A stretch of 64,000 nt of DNA from NCBI GenBank assembly GCA_026075535.2, contig AP026542.1, forward strand, positions 12,152,001 through 12,216,000. The letters run 5' to 3'. This stretch comes from Tricholoma matsutake (Eukaryota > Basidiomycota > Agaricomycetes > Agaricales > Tricholomataceae). Under the pieces are notes generated by a model, which was not told where the DNA came from, made no database searches, and saw only the letters and a list, made by a program, of their open reading frames with translations. A program made the position numbers and the translations under genes. This document shows positions 9,450-19,945 of the stretch, piece after piece (within the stretch, counting starts at the first letter, position 1; each line of letters opens with the position of its first letter).

Positions 9450-9870
9450 ATTGTTCCCCCCCTCCCCCGCCATCCCATTTTCATTGTCGTCACCCCCTGT
9501 CATTGTTGTTGTCCCGTCGTCATTGTTCCCCCATGCATTGCACTGGGCCTCTCTTGTTGTGGTCCATCATCATCATCCCCCCAGGGGTCGTCATTGTCCC
9601 CCTCACTGTCATTTGTTGTTGTTGTCCCCCATCATTCCCCCATCATTGTCATTCCTGTTCCCCTGTCATCATCCCCCCCTCTCCTCTGTTGTTCCATCTC
9701 CATTTTGCCATCCCTTATTGTCATCATCCCCCCATTGTTGCTCCCTACTCCATTGTTTTCCCTCCGTTTTGTCATTGTCATCATTGTCCCCCCCTGCTCC
9801 CCTGTCATTGTTGCCCCCCCCCCTTTCATTGTCATTGCTCAGCTCATTGTTGTTTTGTCACTGTTGTCAT
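9450..9870. repeat. CATT/CCCC low-complexity tract
   Basis: Imperfect CATTGTCATCCCC-type repeats occur, as at 6270-6540. Long open frames in all three plus frames here are compositional and are not called. Confidence 0.7.
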
Positions 9871-9968
9871 CCCTTTTCAGTTTTTGGCTGTGTGGTGTTG
9901 TTGTGTGGCCATTGGTGGGCATAGGTGGGCATGGAGGTGTCGTCCCATGGTTATTACATAGGTAGAAC

Positions 9969-10033
9969 CTAAAAAACAAGATTAAACATTAGTTAGTTGA
10001 AAAAAGAAAAAAGAAAAAGAAAAAAAACACTAC
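9969..10033 (-). other. intron-like module (65 nt)
   Basis: The minus strand reads GGGCCCTAG then GTAGTG (donor), a T-rich tract, CAACTAACTAATG (branch-like) and TTGTTTTTTAG (acceptor), then GTTCTACC. Confidence 0.5.
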
Positions 10034-10098
10034 CTAGGGCCCAAATGATGTCCAATGTCATTTGGGTGCAATACAGTTTGTTATAGCATAGTTAAGAC

Positions 10099-10164
10099 CT
10101 AAAAAACGAGATTGAAAATATTAGTTAGTTGGAAAAACAAAAAAGAAAGGCAAAAAAATAGTAC
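10099..10164 (-). other. intron-like module (66 nt)
   Basis: The minus strand reads GGGCCCTAG then GTACTA (weak donor), a T-rich tract, CCAACTAACTAAT and TCGTTTTTTAG (acceptor), then GTCTTAAC. It is homologous to its neighbour at 9969-10033. Confidence 0.45.
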
Positions 10165-10448
10165 CTAGGGCCCAAAGTTGAATGGCTAGGGCCCAAACAA
10201 TGTTGGACATCATTTGGGCCCATTTGTTGCATGCTGTTTCCTGTTGCTGTTGGTGCAGGCAGCAGGAGGTGTGGGAGGATATTGGGTGGTAGTGGTGGTA
10301 GAGGGAGGTGGGTGGCAGTGGCGTTGAGAGTGGTGGTAGTGGTGGTGGTGGTTTTGATTGATAAACAATGATTGTTGACACATTCTTGAACATGCACGTC
10401 AGTCATGTGATCCAAATAGTACATACTGATCTATGTGCCCTTAATATG

Positions 10449-10800
10449 GTAAGGCTGTTCATGTAATGGTTATGCATCTACACCATTTAAGTTGGATGAT
10501 GGATCATGCATGCAGGTTCATTTTCTAATATAATAGCATTCTATTTGGACTGGCATGGACTGAGCTCAGACTGGTTTCAGTCCGGGTGCTTGTTGATCTC
10601 AGACATGGATGGACAAAATGTGCAGAATCCACATTAGTCCACATGGATCCATGTGGACTGTCATCTGCTGTTTCACTGCTAAACTTGTTCATTGCATGGA
10701 TTGCAAATCTGTGGAGTCCATGTGGATCCATGCAGAGTCCACATAATTCCACGCAGATCTGCATGGAATATATGGGGGAGTGTAAAGACCTCGACATTTT
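10449..10800 (+). repeat. SINE-like unit with a 24-bp perfect palindrome
   Basis: A degenerate tRNA-like head (GCTGTTCATGTAATGGTTATG; B-box-like GCAGGTTCATTTTC at about 10514) precedes a body of CCATGTGGACTC-type words. The body includes a perfect palindrome at 10636-10659 whose half-site is AGTCCACATGGA. The unit ends GGGGGAGTGTAAAGACCTCGA, as at 9345. It ends just before the HNH gene. Confidence 0.5.
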
Positions 10801-10852
10801 CATGAAGATTTTATCTCACTGGCCCTGACCAGAATGTAATTGCATTAAATTG

Positions 10853-12252
10853 TTAATATGCAACGATGCACTTTTGTGTAGTGCGTAGCAGCCCATCAAG
10901 GTATTCTACACTTGACTGATCTGATAGCACTCGGATATCTTCATACTTCCTGAGTATTTCATCAAGATGTTCAGCCATACCCGCCATATGGACAACTTTG
11001 GAGACAGCGGCATGGAAAGCGAGGTAACATGGGTCAGGAAGTGGGAGGTTCTCTGGGCCAAAGGAAGTGAAGGTCACCCTGGTGCCATCTTTCACAATCC
11101 CTACAAAAATTATGAAGCTGGACAACAATAATGAGGCTGGCCTCACATACCGGGCATGAAATAGTCATTTGCCTTCCTAACGATGTAGCTGTTATTCGTA
11201 CCCTTTGCAGCATAACAAGATGTCAATCAGTGTGATATAACAGAGGAGCACTCAGTCAACATACTGGGACAGCCTCAAACCACAGATGGAGCAATCCAAA
11301 TGATTTATGCAGGAGTGCATCCAGGGTGATGACATTTGTCAAAGAATTTATATAATCACCACTTAACTCCGTAACTAACTCCGTAAATTCAATGTTCGTA
11401 AAAGACTTGATGACCGACCAGATCGTGCATTTCTTGAAGAGCTGAATATCAAGTAAATCACCGGATAAAAACAAAAAAGTTACTTGCGTACTGTTTTGTT
11501 GGTGTCCGCACTCATCAAGGAGAATGGAAGGATGTGAGCAGCCTCAGTTATAGTGGCCTCATCGACGGGATCAAATTTTTCCTTCACACGGGGAAGTGAA
11601 AGCGACGAATAATCCCACCGACGCGTTGCCACACAACGATAACCATCCCGGTGAAGACTCTAACAAATGTGATATATTTGGTAAAATGCAGAGCAGATGT
11701 GAGCCAAGACGTACATATTTCTTTAGCGTTGTTGGATCCCTTTTGGCAGTTTCGAGATCTATAGCAATTGCGTTGGCCTCCGACTTGATTTCCGGGTCTC
11801 GAGAGGGATGAAACGAAACTTGGGGTGTCCGCCCACCGGCTTTCACTACATAGTATTGAGAACAAGATGGGGAACATAAGCAGGGGGAACATACTGGGAA
11901 GCAGAAGGCCTGTTTTATAGAACTCCGCGAGTTGGTCAAGACCATCCGACTGTTCTGAAGCATCGATGATATCCGTAGCTATGACTTCCACACCTTCTAC
12001 TGTCGGTGCATTTGCGAGGAGAGCATTTAGAAGGCAGAACGCGATGCTATCCTTTCGCAGGCTTTGCAGCTTTGCGCGTGCCGCCGCTTCAACATCTGAC
12101 ATGGCGGTCGACGGTCCCGCAGATGGAGTGGAGATAGGACTGATAGGAGACTTCGGATAGTCCTTTTCGACATTAAGAGTTGAACGGGGGGCTGATTTTT
12201 TTTTCATGGTATCTACAAGACGAGTTGAACGGCGGACTGGATTTTCTTCCAT
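10853..12252 (-). CDS. HNH endonuclease-domain protein, six exons, apparently intact
   Basis: Minus-strand gene; the exons I infer are 12252-11895, 11845-11715, 11659-11492, 11441-11265, 11202-11151 and 11100-10853. Every intron is GT-AG and 49-62 nt, and the exons sum to 1134 nt, that is 377 residues plus stop, with no internal stop. The start is the ATG at 12252 (MEENPVRRSTRL); an in-frame extension upstream begins only with GTG. The HNH core is visible: RDGYRCVATRRWD then EAAHILPFSL (first His), INSLTNVITL (Asn) and LLHKSFGLLHLWFE (second His). The C-terminus (LPDPCYLAFHAAVSKVVHMAG) matches the tail of the expanded HNH-nuclease family of Agaricomycetes, whose cellular role is unknown to me. 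The N-terminus is basic and Ser/Pro-rich. It keeps many CpG sites, unlike the repeats around it, and is the only gene here that looks functional. Confidence 0.85.
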
Positions 12253-12259
12253 GTTGAGG

Positions 12260-12949
12260 TGTAAGGTTGAAGTACTGTACACGTTCCAATGCCTTTCGAA
12301 AAGGTAGCAATGGGGATGAGAAGAGGATCGCGATGCTGTGTGAACAATGGTGGTCTCTGGTCCGTGCGCGTCAAATCACGAGCTTGTTCTCACCAATTAG
12401 GCAGTTGTACGATGAGCCTATCATCAATGCTTTTCGACAGGAGCAGTGACGGATTCACCACCCTATAACTGTGGATAGTCATGCATTCATGTCTTACTAT
12501 CAACAGGACCTCGTCTTCGTATTTGTGAAATTTCCCGGGATAGATACCTCGAAGAGTTTCAAGGGAAAACGGTTCCGCTTGACCCAAACCACATCCGCAG
12601 CCCTTTCCCCGCCCCGTTCCTAATCCAGGCCATGCGTACAAGGGGATTTCACCGTTGGCACACTGATTGACCAATCCTCCTTCTGTTGCATCCCACCTAT
12701 ACTCTTGTTGACGACGATGATGGCGGTAGAATGGCAGGTTTTGAGGCTGGAGGTCGTTCTAGCGTCGGGTTAGGTGGGAGTGGCGGCATGGTGGGACCAG
12801 CTGGAAGCGCTGGGGTGACAAGTGTTGGAATCCAAGACGGCGACACCCTCTGGCCGCCGAATCGGACCCTTTTTGGACTTCACGCGCTTAACGCGCCCTG
12901 TATCATCGTTTCCCGGTCATCTGCTCTACGGTATATCACTTGGTACCCT
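12260..12949. other. intergenic, GC-richer, no gene recognised
   Basis: This stretch lies between the HNH gene start and the copia LTR. It holds the probable HNH promoter. A short glycine-rich open frame (12731-12955) has no recognisable domain and is not called. Confidence 0.4.
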
Positions 12950-13220
12950 TGTTGAGCACATGTACAGGTACGTACCTGCCACTCTTGTTCCCGACTGATT
13001 TGGTTAGTCTGTTCCCATTATGGTCTCTACATATGTACGAGGACTTTCCGTATTTTCCCCTCAGTGCTTCGTTCACGCACTGAGGTGAGCTTTCCTATCT
13101 ATGTATTACCATACCTTACTCATGCACCGTTGTACTTGTTGTAGCCGTCTCGTCTAGGTGATTTAATATACTTAGTGCTTCGTTCACGCACTGAGCCGCC
13201 CCGCCCAGGCTTTTCTATCA
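12950..13220 (+). repeat. copia 5' LTR
   Basis: It starts TGTTGAGCAC and ends TTTTCTATCA (TG...CA), and a primer-binding site follows directly. Inside, TGCTTCGTTCACGCACTGAG occurs twice (about 13065 and 13173), itself with the imperfect inverted words CGTT/CACG. Confidence 0.65.
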
Positions 13221-13232
13221 GGTTATGGGCCC
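13221..13232 (+). promoter_or_regulatory. copia primer-binding site
   Basis: GGTTATGGGCCC directly after the LTR matches the half-tRNA primer-binding site known from copia elements, which pairs with an internal segment of initiator methionine tRNA. Confidence 0.6.
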
Positions 13233-13265
13233 TGCGCTCGCTATCTAGTATACTGAATTTTAGCA

Positions 13266-14640
13266 ATGGCTACTACTCCTGTCGCTGGGCCTACGACGAC
13301 TGCACCAGTGGTTGCTGCTGCGACCACAACCACTGCGCTCACGACGACTGACATCCTTCCCTCTTCTGTGCCGAAACTCCTGCCGACTGGTCTAAATTGG
13401 ACTGCCTTTTCAATCCGTTTTCAGGAGGCTATCGAGGCGAAGGGCTTCTGGGGCCATTTCGATGGCACGGTTCCCCGTCCTACAGTGTCTGACCCACCTG
13501 CCACTGGTGAGGAAGCCGCCGCTACGCTGTGGGACAAAAGCGATCCGCAAAGGCTTTGCTCACTCATCGGATTCCCGATTCGACACTCATTCGTATTCAT
13601 AACAAGGCACTCCTTAAAGAACGTTGGGACCTTATCGTTACCGAATTCACGGAGAAGGGCGCGTTTGACCAAGCCGACCTTCGTGCGCGTTTCATGCAGT
13701 CCCGTTGCTCCGAGAAGGGTAATGTTCGCGAGTTTCTCGACACGCTTCGTGTCAAGAAGGAGGAGTTATCTACCTACGAGGTCGTTATCGATGACAAGGA
13801 CTATCGATCCACTATCATATCTTCTCTCCCTCTCCACCTTTCCAACTTCGCGTCGAACTTGTTTGCTAGTGCGAGGCTGTATGCGTCGTCGAAGACCGTG
13901 GACCCAGATACTCTGATCACCCTAATTTCGGAGGAGTCCGAGCGTCATGTGATGATCCGCTCTCGTCGTAGTGGGAAATCATCCAAGGGTGAAGAGAAAG
14001 ACGAGGCGATGGCCGCGTCATCGTCCAGTGGGAAGGGGAAAGCTTCAAAGCAAAAGCCGCGTGGCGTTTGCTGGAATTGTGGCGAGAAGGGGCATTACAA
14101 AGACAAATGTCCCAAGCCAGATAAGTCTTCGGAGAATAAGGACTCGCCGAAGAAGAAAGCCACCGCGAACGTGGCTGAGGAATCTGATTCAGAGGAAGGG
14201 GGAGCTTTCTTCGCTTTGATGACCTTTTCGACCCGGGTATGCCCGAGTTGCAATCTGTCTCAGACTCGGATGACGATTCTGATCTCGATTCCCAGTGGCT
14301 GGGATACCGAGGAGTTATCCGAGGTTGACAGTAGCAAGTGTGGCTTGCTTGTCGATGTTGACTCGGACTCGGAAGCTTCTGACCTTGACGACCTGGTGGA
14401 ATTTGCAGCGAATGTTGAAGTTAATAATAAAACTGCTGACTCACCTCGTGCCGAAGTCTATGATTCGGGCTGTACCAGCCACATAACCCCCTACCGTGAC
14501 GCAATTGATAATTTCGTTGAGACTTCCCCCAGGCCTTTCCGAGCTGCGAACAAACAGAGTTTTCGAGCAGTTGGAAGGGGCGAGATGACTGTAGACGTAC
14601 AGTCAATTGCATTTACTCCTCACAAATCTTCATCTTGCTC
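13266..14640 (+). pseudogene. gag-pol: copia gag and start of protease, frameshifted
   Basis: The start ATG is at 13266, 33 nt after the primer site. Frame 1 encodes a Thr/Ala-rich start and the copia gag N-terminus (LPTGLNWTAFSIRFQEAIEA) to about 13545. The reading then jumps to the frame open from 13529 (ALLTHRIPDSTLIRIHNKAL), consistent with a one-base indel in the run near 13540-13550. A CCHC zinc knuckle, CWNCGEKGHYKDKC, lies at 14069-14110. An acidic linker follows, then the protease active-site motif YDSGCTSHITPY at 14459. Sequence after about 14620 no longer fits the copia protein. The element encodes RNA packaging and processing functions only. Confidence 0.8.
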
Positions 14641-14831
14641 CTTCACAACAACGCGAGGCTCAAGGTCGGGCGCCACTCAATCCTTAGCGTCTTACTCATG
14701 GGAGCGAACAACTATCTATTGGCACATTTTCTAGCTTATACTTCTTCATAATTAAAAATTCAACCGCCTCATTCCTTCTGCAAGATACATATAATCCAAC
14801 TGGCAACAACCTTCATTACCCTAGAAAGTAC

Positions 14832-14945
14832 CACCGGAGGCATTTTCCAGCTCATGTCATGATGACATGAGTTCATCTCATATCTTCGGCAGATCATCTA
14901 GCAATGATGTGCATATGCAGCCTCCAGTAGACACATGACACTGAT
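14832..14945 (+). repeat. left terminal inverted repeat
   Basis: It pairs with 21971-22085 with a few mismatches and small indels. It begins CACCGG where the other end gives CACTGG, again a C/T difference at a CpG. Confidence 0.85.
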
Positions 14946-15088
14946 CCAAGACAAGTTAGACAACTGATGTAAGCCATTGCCCCAAAAATCGTGATTATAT
15001 TAGTCACTCGTGGAAAATGCCAGAACTTGTTCACACGTTGATTACATTGATTTCCTGTTGCCAGTGATAACCACAACATCAATTCTGC

Positions 15089-18000
15089 ATGCCTCACAAA
15101 GTTGTCTGCACTTGTAGTGTCTGTTTTCACTTGACATATTTGGACTCCCATGGCCAAAATGTCCCTGGCTGCCTTGTCAGTTCACAGATACGAAGAAAAC
15201 ATGAAATTCGAGATCAACATGATCCCCGGGATGATCCACTTCCAGCGAGGTCCACCATTATTGATGCTGAGTCACACTCTCAGGCTGCTCAATGTGTAGA
15301 TCTTACACAAGGTATGCAAACACTGTTTTTACATTTACTAAATTACAATTTAGGCTTTGGATTATAGCTGTTACACCTGTCATTGATCTATGCTGTCTCA
15401 TTGTTGCTTGGCTCTCCCTTCAGTCTGGAATCAGTAGAGATACTGCCAATATTCTATTGTGCCTGTTCAAGTTCATCATTCTCACTACTCTGAGGCTCAT
15501 TAAACTTGCACTTGCTGCTGCTGATATCAAGACCTCAGAACTCACAGAACTCAAGATGCCACTGGATATACGGACTGTATATTCCTGATGTCAGCTAGAT
15601 CCTACAATTGAGCGGGTCATTTGCTGCCCCAAGTGCTTCAAGCAATATCCTAATGGTGGTCCATCACAATGGAACTGGTGTTGCTCTCCAAAGTCCAGGC
15701 CTTGTAACACTAATCTATACACACAACATGAGACTTCAGGTGGCCTGCAGAGGATCCCTGAATGCCTCTATACCACTCAGTCATTTGAGTCATGGCTCAT
15801 ATTTTTACTCTCTCATTCTCAAGTTGAGGACCATTTGTATCAGACTTTTGCAAAATCTGAAGGGGTGTTCAATCCTGGATGGATGCATGATATATATGAC
15901 AGCCCTGCCTGGAGTTCATTGCGCCCTTTTCTTCAATCACCTTACCACCTTGTTTTTGCTTTATATATTGACTGGTTTAATCCTTTGACCAATAAAATTG
16001 CAGGTATGTCTGTTAATTTTGGGGTGTAGATGAAAATTAACAAATCTTTAGGCAAAGTAGTATCATGTGGTGCCATTATCCTATACTGTTTGAACTTGCC
16101 CATCTCCATCAGATTCCTTCATGAAAACACATTTACTATTGGAATGACTCCCTCTCCACATGCCCCAACCATTTGGACAATACCACATGTTCTGGAGCCT
16201 ATCAAGAAGATGATTTTAGACTTAGACCTCCCAGGAAAGGTCTTACCTACAGATCGCAACCCACAGGGCACTGCAGTAGCAGCACGACTTATTCCACTGC
16301 TTGCAGATTTGCAAGCCATTTGGAAAGTGTCTGGATTTGTTTCTCATGCTGCTGGGCTATTCTGTTCCTTCTGTAAATGTCACCACAATGACATTGAGGA
16401 TCTTGATTACCATCATTGGGAACTGTGGTGTGGAACTGAAGTTCACACTCAAGCTCAGGAGTGGTGCAATCTGGTGACCATCAAGGCTAAAACAGCTATG
16501 ACTAAAGAAACTGGTGTATGGTGGACACCACTCCATGATCTTCCTTACTGGGATCCTGTTCAATATGTCATTCTAGGATTCATGCACAATTTTCTTGAAG
16601 GAATCCTTCAGTATCATTTTCGAGTTCTGTGGGGCATTGGTCCAACTAAGGCTGCAATCAAATTGTTGGCAACCCTTCAACTTAATGATGATGACACAGA
16701 TGCAGAGACTTCATCCAATTACTCTGAAGATGATAGTGCAAGTCAACACAGCAGCACTTCAGGTCTTGCAGAGTATTTGGACAATATGGATGTTGATGAT
16801 GAAAACATTTCTACTTTTACCTCCAGTTCTACTCCTACTCCCAGTTCAAATGCTGTGCCTCTTCCTTCTGATGACTATGATGGAAGATGAAGAAGTGCCT
16901 GTGTCTATTGCTGGTGCATTTCACTTTACACCTATAGAGCTGGCTATTATTCGAGCATGCATTTCAGATATTCAGCTTCCTACTTGGGTTCAACAGCCTC
17001 CCACCAATCTTGGTGAAGCCAGTCATGGAAGCTTAAAAGCTCATGTGCTCCTCATTCTATTCTCCATCATATTTCCTCTTGTCATTCCAGCACTCTGGTG
17101 GAATAGCACTGAGGTACAACAGGAACTTTTACAGAACTTTTGTGAATTGCTCTGTGCAACAAATATAATTGCAGGCTATTCTGTCAGCAATGCTGAAGCA
17201 GATGCCTATATGCACTACATTAATTACCGCTCTTCTATGCAGCACCTTTTTGGTGCTGTATTTCACTCAATGCCCAACCACCACTATGCTATGCACAATG
17301 GGGCACTACTTAAATTCTGGGGCCCACTAGCTCTGCTTAGTGAATTTCCTGGTGAAAGGATGAATGGAGATTATGGGCAAATCAAAACAAACTGCTGCCT
17401 TCGTAAGTCCTCAATTTCTCAAATGTACTTTCACTAAGTAGTATTTTTTGAACAGAGGATATGGAATTGACAATGCTTTGCCAGAGTGCTCATCGTGGAT
17501 GCTTAGATGCACTCCTTCACAATAACAACCTCCAAGCCAATGTTTCTGAATTGGCTGAGATTTTACAACCAAGCACTCACCCCACTGCTCGGCCAACACA
17601 CAACCTCAATGGCCCTGAAGTTGCTGCTGCTCATGCAAGTGGAAAGCCCCTTGATCGAAGGCACTATGACCTTCTTCTTCAATATCTGAGAGTCATTGGC
17701 TGGGACTACAATTCAGTATTCACTGGTGGACCTTATGCTCTTAGCACCCTCCTGCACCCTCCTGCTGTTCAACAGGCTCACCAAGTGGTCTTTGAGGATT
17801 GAACATACAGCCGCAACAATAGCCATGCAGGAAACAGCCATATTCAGTTCTATATCCCAACACGTGGAGATACCATCAAGACTGGATATATTGAGGAAAT
17901 TTGGGAACTTCCCCTTGAAGGTCTCTGGCAAATATTTTTCTTTGTTTGTCAACATCATCCACTCTCACCAGCCCAGCAAAGAAAGACACCATACACAGTT

Positions 18001-18179
18001 GAGCCTTGCTCAAGGCTGCAATCAAAGGCTGTCAGTTGTGAGCTATCAAACACTGTGTACATTCTTGAACCACAGTGTATCATTTGCCACCTTGCTACCT
18101 ATACAATCCCTGTTGGCACATATGGGTTGAAGAAGGATGTTATGCTCATTAATTGGTCACTCAACCATAAACATAGATA
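15089..18179 (+). pseudogene. Plavaka-type transposase, decayed
   Basis: This is the DDE-type transposase expected to move the element. It begins MPHKVVCTCSVC, a Cys-rich N-terminus typical of the family, with likely introns (for example GTATGC at 15312 and a 50-nt intron at 16000-16052 that joins NKIA to GKVVSCGAI). Recognisable blocks follow: LDPTIERVICCPKC, LYIDWFNPLTNKIAG, ASGF-like VSGFVSHAAGLFCSFC, and GVWWTPLHDLPYWDPVQYV then LGFMHNFLEGILQ. The later part (PPTNLGEASHGSLKAH, SMPNHHYAMHNG) is in another frame from about 16890. TGA stops interrupt it at 15586 and 17800, each where relatives usually have Arg. The reading ends in a family-typical tail near 18179. Neither autonomous expression nor a full protein is possible as it stands. 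Confidence 0.8.
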
Positions 18180-18935
18180 GGAAACAGAATAATTACATGA
18201 GAGTCAAAAAAGTCATATTGGTGTGCACACAGGCTTCCAGCAATGGGAGGGTACCGAAGAACTACATAGCCTCATTTGTCTTAAGATAGACCTCACTCAT
18301 ACTCAACTACATCACATGATGTTACTTTTGCTGTGACTCATCATATGATCATATATAATGGTGGACGCAATTGCAATGCAGACTCATGAGAAACATAGAT
18401 TAGAATATGTATTAGTGAGTAAGTAATTAGTGACAATTATCTATGCATTAGGTTTGTCAAACTGAGTGAGCAGGAGTGTCGGGATGACCCTGTGGCCTCT
18501 GTATTTATGGAGAGAGCACAGTCACCCACCATGTCATCAGTAGTGGGGGCAGGTGCTGGGCTGTTCTGTCATCGTCGGCACCATTTGAGCCATGATCCAC
18601 CCCACGAGCAGTCGCTCGTGAGACTGGAGGTGGCTGGTGGGTTGTGCTGGCATCCTGGCACTGTCCAATGCTGTCATAGGGTTGTAGCACCCACAATCCA
18701 CCCAGCGAGCAGTTGCATGCTGGCGTAGAAGCAGGTGCTGGGTGGTCCATCGTGGTTGTGAGGTGCTGGGGTTGGTACAATGCCTGTTTTGGTGAGTTTG
18801 GGGGGGTTAGCGTGACATAGCACAGATTTGGGGGTGTGTAGGTGTGTACTGTGCAGGTATCCCACTTCTCAGGTTTCCCGGCACCCCTCTCCATCATCCA
18901 AGCCCTGCTGCTCGTTGTTACCTGTAGTTTAGATG

Positions 18936-18999
18936 CTAAAAAAGAAAAAACACCATTAGTTAGCTAGTAAAAAACAAGAATTGAGCACAAAAAACATAC
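18936..18999 (-). other. intron-like module (64 nt)
   Basis: The minus strand reads CACCTAG then GTATGT (donor), a T-rich tract, GCTAACTAATGG (branch-like) and TTCTTTTTTAG (acceptor). Confidence 0.55.
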
Positions 19000-19313
19000 C
19001 TAGGTGCCTACATTGTGTCCGATCAGCTCATTTGCAGCTGTGGGTGGTGCTTAGTGGTGTGGGAGTGGACGTGGAAGTGGTGGTGGTAGAGGTGGGAGGG
19101 AGCCTTCCCCTCGCATAGAGAGCGAGGGACAAGGGTGTCATCATCGTTCATCGTTCTCCCGTCATCGTCATTGTGCCCACATGCTCATCCATTGCTGTTG
19201 CTTGGGTGTCCTCATCGTCATGCCACCCGCTGTCCACCCTGTGAGCAGTTGCTCACAGTGGTAGCGGCAGGTGCTGGGTGTTGGGTGCCATCTGATCGTC
19301 ATCATCGTCATCC

Positions 19314-19380
19314 CTGTTGCCAGTAGTTCAATTTAGTTAGTAAAAAAGAAAAAGAAAGAGAAACAAACAAAAAAACTTAC
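19314..19380 (-). other. intron-like module (67 nt)
   Basis: The minus strand reads TTGGGCCATAG then GTAAGT (strong donor), a T-rich tract and TTACTAACTAAATTG (branch-like). The acceptor is less certain, perhaps GGCAACAG at 19314. Confidence 0.5.
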
Positions 19381-19384
19381 CTAT

Positions 19385-19414
19385 GGCCCAAGAGACGTCA
19401 ACATCTCTTGGGCC
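19385..19414. repeat. GGCCCAAGAGA hairpin
   Basis: Perfect 11-bp arms at 19385-19395 and 19404-19414 enclose an 8-nt loop. The arms are the same as at 9398-9431 but the loop differs. It lies directly beside an intron-like donor on the minus strand. Confidence 0.7.
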
Positions 19415-19642
19415 TTTTTCTTCTTTCCCTCCTCCATGTTGTCTTGTCATCTCCCCACTGTTGTCCCCATCTTCGTTTCCCCTTCCTCCTCGTTTTCTCA
19501 TCATCATCCTCTCATCATCGTTAATGTCATTCGTTGCCTGTCATCACCCTGCTACACACCTTGCAAGCAGAGGCTTGCAGTGGTGACATGGGGTGTCCTG
19601 GCCTGTCCCGGTGTGGGTCTGTCATTACAAAATGTTGATAGC

Positions 19643-19689
19643 CTAAAATACAATAGATTAGTAAAAAGAAAGAAATGACAAAAACTCAC
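19643..19689 (-). other. intron-like module (47 nt)
   Basis: The minus strand reads GTGCCCTGG then GTGAGT (donor), T-rich sequence, TTTACTAATC (branch-like) and TTGTATTTTAG (acceptor), then GCTATCAAC. Confidence 0.6.
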
Positions 19690-19889
19690 CCAGGGCACAA
19701 ATGATGATAGATGTCATTTGGGCCCGTCTGCATCCATTCCCCTGGCATTCATGTACCTCACCGTTGCCATCTTCATTTGGCATTGTTTGTCATCTTGTTG
19801 TTCCCCCATTGTCTTGTTCCTGTGGTTGTGGTGCGGGGTTTGGGCACAGGGTGTCTCAGGTGGAGTTGTTATAAGTTACATAAAAACAC

Positions 19890-19945
19890 CTAAGATAGAG
19901 TTGATTAGTAAAAAGAAACATGAAGAAATAAGAAAAAAAGCTTAC
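19890..19945 (-). other. intron-like module (56 nt)
   Basis: The minus strand reads TTGGGTCCCAG then GTAAGC (donor), T-rich sequence, TTTACTAATCAAC (branch-like) and TCTATCTTAG (acceptor), then GTGTTTTT. Confidence 0.6.

Larger units (their letters stand above)
9880..10440. repeat. composite hairpin repeat, copy 3, with two intron-like modules in tandem
   Basis: Two consecutive modules of the composite repeat each have an intron-like tract (9969-10033 and 10099-10164, minus strand) followed by a GGGCCC-type hairpin (arms 10040-10048/10058-10066 and 10189-10197/10213-10221). A GTG-rich stretch and GATTGATAAACAATGATTG follow. The putative exon between the two intron-like tracts is 65 nt. Confidence 0.55.
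12950..14730 (+). mobile_element. Ty1/copia element, 5' part only
   Basis: It comprises the 5' LTR, primer-binding site, gag and the start of protease. Integrase, reverse transcriptase and the 3' LTR are missing, and recognisable copia sequence ends near 14640, about 190 bp before the left end of the Plavaka-type element. The break is not exactly at that end, so the truncation probably predates or is independent of the Plavaka insertion. The CpG content is high and the sequence little decayed. Confidence 0.75.

Noticed and set aside
9370..9965. Three overlapping 180-190-codon frames rich in Pro, Ser, Ile and Val
   Set aside because: Same low-complexity effect as at 6270-6540; simultaneous openness in three frames is the giveaway.
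8017..10164. Interpretation of the A-rich tracts simply as poly-A tails of retroposons
   Set aside because: They are A/G mixtures in the middle of repeats, not at ends, and the opposite strand has donor, branch and acceptor signals in consistent positions.
12731..12955. Glycine-rich short open frame upstream of the copia LTR
   Set aside because: Short, no domain, and it runs into the LTR.
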